Part shown: positions 6,653-8,874 of the stretch, piece by piece
How positions within the stretch are numbered: the stretch's first letter is position 1
Layout: the number at the start of each line of letters is the position of its first letter
Assembly (NCBI GenBank): GCA_031257995.1
Contig: JAIRNN010000036.1
Span: forward strand, 1 to 8,874
Source: Spirochaetaceae bacterium
GTDB taxonomy: Bacteria; Spirochaetota; Spirochaetia; Treponematales; Breznakiellaceae
Direction: 5' to 3'
DNA: 8,874 bases
Notes under the pieces: model-generated
Told to the model about the DNA's origin: nothing
Seen by the model: the letters and a program-made list of their open reading frames with translations, nothing else
The model's database searches: none
Made by a program: the position numbers and the translations under genes

Positions 6653-6729
6653 ATGGCCTACGCCATCACCACGGCAGGTGGTTTTAGGTGTGTTTTCTCG
6701 AAAGCGAGTATCTCGCGGGGACTGTCCCC
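6653..6729. repeat. GC-rich run of short palindromes upstream of gltX
   Basis: Several inverted repeats follow one another: ATGGC-CTAC-GCCAT (6653-6666), ACCAC-GGCAG-GTGGT (6668-6682), alternating CTCG/CGAG/CTCG (6697-6715), and the near-perfect palindrome GGGGAC-T-GTCCCC (6717-6729). The stretch starts abruptly after the AT-rich SIMPL promoter. Although it is open in the gltX frame, nothing in it resembles a GltX N-terminus. It may be a mobile or dispersed intergenic repeat. Confidence 0.55.
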
Positions 6730-6803
6730 CGAAGGCATCATACCCGCCCCGGACCACCGCCCTCTCCCGCTACGCCTTGCCCAAGTGCCTCCACGGCAGG
6801 TGG
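6669..6803 (+). repeat. 13-bp direct repeat, two copies
   Basis: CCACGGCAGGTGG occurs exactly at 6669-6681 and at 6791-6803, 122 bp apart. Each copy is itself a CCAC/GTGG dyad. The copies bracket most of the structured region before gltX and could be the edges of a duplicated or inserted element. Confidence 0.6.
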
Positions 6804-6821
6804 CGGTTGTAAGGTCCGGGG
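6747..6821. repeat. Long imperfect inverted repeat overlapping the gltX promoter
   Basis: CCCCGGACC (6747-6755) pairs perfectly with GGTCCGGGG (6813-6821), and the adjoining ACCGCC (6756-6761) pairs with GGCGGT (6802-6807). Only a five-base bulge, TGTAA, interrupts the 15-bp stem, around a 40-base loop. The bulge is part of the proposed -35 box TTGTAA of gltX. The structure lies mostly upstream of the predicted transcript start, so it would act as DNA (operator, repeat element) and not as an RNA leader. Confidence 0.6.
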
Positions 6822-6835
6822 AAAACGCCTATACT
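6807..6835 (+). promoter_or_regulatory. Putative sigma70 promoter of gltX
   Basis: TTGTAA (6807-6812) and TATACT (6830-6835) are separated by exactly 17 bp. The expected transcript start, six to eight bases after the -10 box, coincides with the gltX ATG at 6842. There is no Shine-Dalgarno sequence before that ATG, so a leaderless mRNA is the simplest reading. Confidence 0.55.
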
Positions 6836-6841
6836 GACGGC

Positions 6842-8308
6842 ATGAAGACCAGAGTCCGTTACGCGCCTTCTCCAACGGGGCTTCAGCACATCGGCGGGAT
6901 TCGTACGGCGCTTTTCAACTATCTCTACGCCCGCGCCACGGGCGGGACGTTCGCGCTCCGGCTCGAAGACACCGACCGGACACGCTGCGACGATGCTTTT
7001 GCGCAGAACCTCTACGACACGTTTGACTGGCTGGCCTTCCGCTGGGACGAGGGGCCGGATGTCGGGGGGGCGTTTGCGCCATATATCCAGAGCGAGCGGA
7101 CGGCGCTTTATAAACGGTATGCAAAGGAGTTGCTTGATAAGGGGGCGGCCTACCGGTGTTTTTGCAGCGGCGAGCGGCTGGAAGCGGTACGAAAGGAGCG
7201 GGAGGCGGCGAAGAGTCCGTTCACCGGATACGACCGGCATTGCCGTTCCCTGCCGGAGGAGGAGGCGGAGAGGCGGGCGGGCGAGAGTCACACGATCCGG
7301 CTAAAGATCCCGCTGGGCGAGCATACCGTGTTTCATGACGCGTTGTTGGGCGATGTCGAGTGGAAGAACGATGATGTGAATCCCGATCCGGTGCTCCTCA
7401 AGAGCGACGGGTTTCCCACCTATCACCTTGCCAACATCGTGGACGACCACTTGATGGAGATCACCCACGTCTTGCGGGCGCAGGAATGGCTCTCGTCCAC
7501 GCCGCTCCACATCATTTTGTACCGCGCCTTTGGCTGGGAACCGCCGGTGTTCTGCCATCTTCCGATGGTGATGGGACAGGACGGCAAGAAACTCAGCAAG
7601 CGTCACGGCGCGACCAGTCTCGACGAGTTTCGCAAGGGCGGCTACCTTCCCGAAGCGCTGCTCAACTATGTGGCCCAACTGGGCGCGTCTTACGAGGAAG
7701 GCCGCGAGATGTGGACGCTGGACGATCTTGCGAAGCGGTTTTCCCTTGACAAGATCAACAAGGCCCCGGCGGTGTTCGATTACCGGAAGCTCGAATGGTT
7801 TAACGCCGAGTATATCAAGGCAAAGGGTAACGAGGAACTTGCGGCGCGGGCGTTACCATTCGCGGTGGACGCGGGGCTTTTCGGCGGCGCGGGGAAGCCG
7901 CCTAGCAGCGGGCAAGAGGCCCTGTTCGTCAAGGCGATGCCTCTGGTGAAAGAACGCGTGGTCTTTTTGACGGAGATTCCGGCGAAACTGGCCTATCTCT
8001 TTTCCGCGCCCCCCGTTCCCGGCAGGCATGAGTTTGTCCCCAAGAAAGGCACGATAGAGGACGCGCTCTCGTCGCTTGAAAGGGCGCTGCCGCTCATTGC
8101 AGAGTTGGCCGCATTGGACGATGCCGGGGCCGAAACGCTGGTGAAAGCCGAGTGCGAGAAAGCCGCCGTAAAAATCGGCGACTTCCTTATGCCGCTGCGT
8201 GTTGCCATCACCGGCAGCCGCGTGAGCCCGCCTCTTTTCGGTTCGATCCGTCTCCTCGGCCCGCACGAATCCACCGCCCGGATAAGGCGGGCGCTGGAAT
8301 CACTCTAA
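6842..8308 (+). CDS. gltX: Glutamate--tRNA ligase
   Basis: This cytoplasmic class I aminoacyl-tRNA synthetase charges tRNA-Glu with glutamate using ATP. Where GlnRS is lacking, such enzymes may also charge tRNA-Gln. The 488-residue product begins with the family hallmark YAPSPTGLQHIGG, where HIGG (16-19) is the HIGH-box equivalent, and has the second ATP-binding motif KLSKR at 250-254. Cys106, Cys108, Tyr130 and Cys134 match the spacing of the zinc-binding insertion in E. coli GluRS. The helical anticodon-binding domain fills the C-terminal third, and the length is normal for bacterial GluRS. The ATG at 6842 was chosen because homology starts there. The frame stays open to 6653, but that extension is repeat-rich noncoding sequence. 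The gene stands alone on the + strand and is GC-rich. Its N-terminus recalls treponemal enzymes. Confidence 0.97.
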   Translation: MKTRVRYAPSPTGLQHIGGIRTALFNYLYARATGGTFALRLEDTDRTRCDDAFAQNLYDTFDWLAFRWDEGPDVGGAFAPYIQSERTALYKRYAKELLDKGAAYRCFCSGERLEAVRKEREAAKSPFTGYDRHCRSLPEEEAERRAGESHTIRLKIPLGEHTVFHDALLGDVEWKNDDVNPDPVLLKSDGFPTYHLANIVDDHLMEITHVLRAQEWLSSTPLHIILYRAFGWEPPVFCHLPMVMGQDGKKLSKRHGATSLDEFRKGGYLPEALLNYVAQLGASYEEGREMWTLDDLAKRFSLDKINKAPAVFDYRKLEWFNAEYIKAKGNEELAARALPFAVDAGLFGGAGKPPSSGQEALFVKAMPLVKERVVFLTEIPAKLAYLFSAPPVPGRHEFVPKKGTIEDALSSLERALPLIAELAALDDAGAETLVKAECEKAAVKIGDFLMPLRVAITGSRVSPPLFGSIRLLGPHESTARIRRALESL

Positions 8309-8322
8309 ACATCTATCACGTT

Positions 8323-8367
8323 TAACCACAGACGAACACCGATGATACGGATAGACACCGATTTTTA
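8323..8367 (+). repeat. Degenerate ACACCGAT-type tandem repeat
   Basis: After TAACCACAGACGA the words ACACCGAT, ATACGGAT and ACACCGAT follow at short intervals (8336-8363). I remember similar CCACAGAT/CACGGAT tracts as dispersed intergenic sequence in unrelated bacterial genomes. It sits 15 bp after the gltX stop codon. The function is unknown. Confidence 0.45.
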
Positions 8368-8547
8368 TAAAAAGGGGACACCCAATGCCGCGCCCTTCAA
8401 AGAATATGACCACGGAGTTCTGGCAATGCGCTGTGCATATTGCCTTGGAGTAACACGGGGAAAAGAAGAATGAACATCGGATTAAGGGAGGCATGGTGTG
8501 AAAAACCTGCGTTGCCATAGGGCACGCCTTCTTCCCCCGGCACTCTA

Positions 8548-8574
8548 GGCCAAAGCAAGCTTTTCACTTTGGCC
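8548..8574. repeat. Perfect 8-bp hairpin
   Basis: GGCCAAAG (8548-8555) and CTTTGGCC (8567-8574) are exact complements around an 11-base loop. No T-run follows on the + strand, so it is not a typical rho-independent terminator, and it lies 240 bp past gltX. Confidence 0.5.
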
Positions 8575-8712
8575 AACGTTGTCCCTTAACGCCAGACTAG
8601 CGTTACCGTCCAACGCCAGCAACGTTGCCGGTGAACGCACACGCGCCCGAACCCCGTTTCCCTGCGGGGAATTGAAAAAGGAAAATGGATAATGGGAAAT
8701 TATGTCGCGTCT

Positions 8713-8813
8713 TGGTTTAAAGTTGACACATAAGGAGTCGAAAGATGAGAGATGTGATAAGGTACAGCGAGGCGTTCAAGCTTCGTGTAGTGGAGGATGC
8801 GGCCTGCGGGAAG
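8713..8813 (+). mobile_element. Left end of an IS3-family insertion sequence, interrupted
   Basis: The orfA start at 8745 defines the element. The terminal repeat probably begins near TGGTTTAAAGTTGACAC at 8713, but the exact edge is uncertain because the partner repeat is not in the window. The element is cut at about 8813, where similarity to orfA stops and a second IS-like terminus begins. Confidence 0.55.
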
Positions 8814-8864
8814 TGGACTTTACCCCGTAAGGTAGACACCGTTAAGCGACTTACCTTGAGTTAA
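8745..8864 (+). pseudogene. IS3-family transposase OrfA, N-terminal fragment
   Basis: AAGGAG (8732-8737) lies seven bases before the ATG. The first residues, MRDVIRYSEAFKLRVVED, match the helix-turn-helix beginning of IS3-family OrfA proteins, which bind the element's ends; the family resemblance is from memory. After AACGK (about codon 23) the frame reads WTLPRKVDTV and stops at 8864, giving 39 residues where OrfA normally has about 90-120. The abrupt change at 8813/8814 coincides with a sequence resembling an IS terminus, so the gene was probably broken by insertion. It cannot encode a working transposase. Confidence 0.7.
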
Positions 8865-8874
8865 ACACATGAGG
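8814..8874 (+). mobile_element. Probable terminus of a second IS3-family element (continues beyond window)
   Basis: From 8814 the sequence reads TGGACTTTACCCC, then GTAAGGTAGACACC. This follows the pattern of IS3/IS150-type terminal repeats (TG-ACT, CCCC, AAG, TAGACA). It starts exactly where the orfA similarity of the first element ends. AAGGTA (about 8829-8834) and TACCTT (about 8852-8857) form an internal inverted pair. An ATG at 8869 near the window edge might begin the second element's orfA, but only two codons are visible. The assignment is by pattern memory only. Confidence 0.45.

Larger units (their letters stand above)
8309..8712. other. 404-bp region without an intact gene
   Basis: No convincing coding sequence is seen on either strand between gltX and the IS-like end. 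The region holds a dispersed-repeat-like tract (8323-8367), GGGGACACCC followed by a short frame starting MPRP (8385-8453), a hairpin (8548-8574), repeated AACGTTG and AACGCCAG words (about 8575-8625) including the 10-bp palindrome GCAACGTTGC, CCCCG/CGGGG arms (8652-8669), and a purine-rich ATGG/AATGG tract (8670-8703). It looks like accumulated repeat and transposon debris. There is no clear terminator for gltX. Confidence 0.6.

Noticed and set aside
6653..6841. N-terminal extension of gltX from an ATG at 6653
   Set aside because: The added 63 residues come from palindromic repeat DNA, and family homology begins at MKTRVRYAPSPTG (6842).
8300..8518. 72-codon frame on the - strand after gltX
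   Set aside because: It lacks a convincing ribosome site, overlaps the gltX end and repeat sequence, and its translation has no recognisable features.
1..8874. tRNA or rRNA genes
   Set aside because: I saw no cloverleaf-like GTTCGA-type T-arm context or rRNA-like conserved stretch on either strand by eye. A tRNAscan run would settle it.

Overview
The window looks like a stretch of spirochaete chromosome, most likely from a Treponema-type organism. That guess rests on the remembered resemblance of the GltX N-terminus to treponemal glutamyl-tRNA synthetases, and on a mosaic of GC-rich housekeeping genes and AT-rich inserts; I could not check it with a search. Base composition divides the window into blocks. 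Positions 1-1422 are strongly AT-rich, 1423-5510 GC-rich, 5640-5760 and 5841-6655 AT-rich again, and 6656-8874 GC-rich.

Block 1 (1-1422) is a probable type II restriction-modification pair facing tail to tail. It consists of the C-terminal part of a PD-(D/E)XK-like endonuclease on the + strand, cut by the window edge, and a small DPPY-type DNA methyltransferase on the - strand. Their 3' ends overlap by 50 bp. The methyltransferase has its own AT-rich promoter region containing a tandem 10-bp repeat.

Block 2 (1423-5511) is the sbcD-sbcC operon on the - strand: the Mre11-like nuclease, then after 3 bp the Rad50-like SMC ATPase. All catalytic motifs are present. SbcD appears to start at a TTG codon a few bases downstream of a good sigma70 promoter, with almost no leader. 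SbcC carries a low-complexity insert in its second coiled-coil arm.

Block 3 (5512-6655) holds a compound 75-bp inverted repeat, an 18-codon orphan gene start, an integron attC-like site, and an AT-rich gene for a membrane-anchored SIMPL-domain (DUF541) protein with a fully consensus promoter. The attC-like site lies 20 bp behind the SIMPL stop codon, the arrangement of an integron gene cassette. No integrase gene is visible.

Block 4 (6653-8308) is gltX on the + strand. It is preceded by about 170 bp of GC-rich inverted and direct repeats and by a promoter whose expected transcription start falls on the ATG, so a leaderless mRNA is predicted.

Block 5 (8309-8874) has no intact gene. It contains dispersed-repeat-like sequence, a hairpin, and the 5' end of an IS3-family element whose orfA is interrupted by what looks like the terminus of a second IS3-family element.

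No wholly new multi-gene system is evident. The observations most worth following are the solitary attC-like cassette, the nested IS ends, the paired near-leaderless promoters, and the overlapping restriction-modification gene ends.
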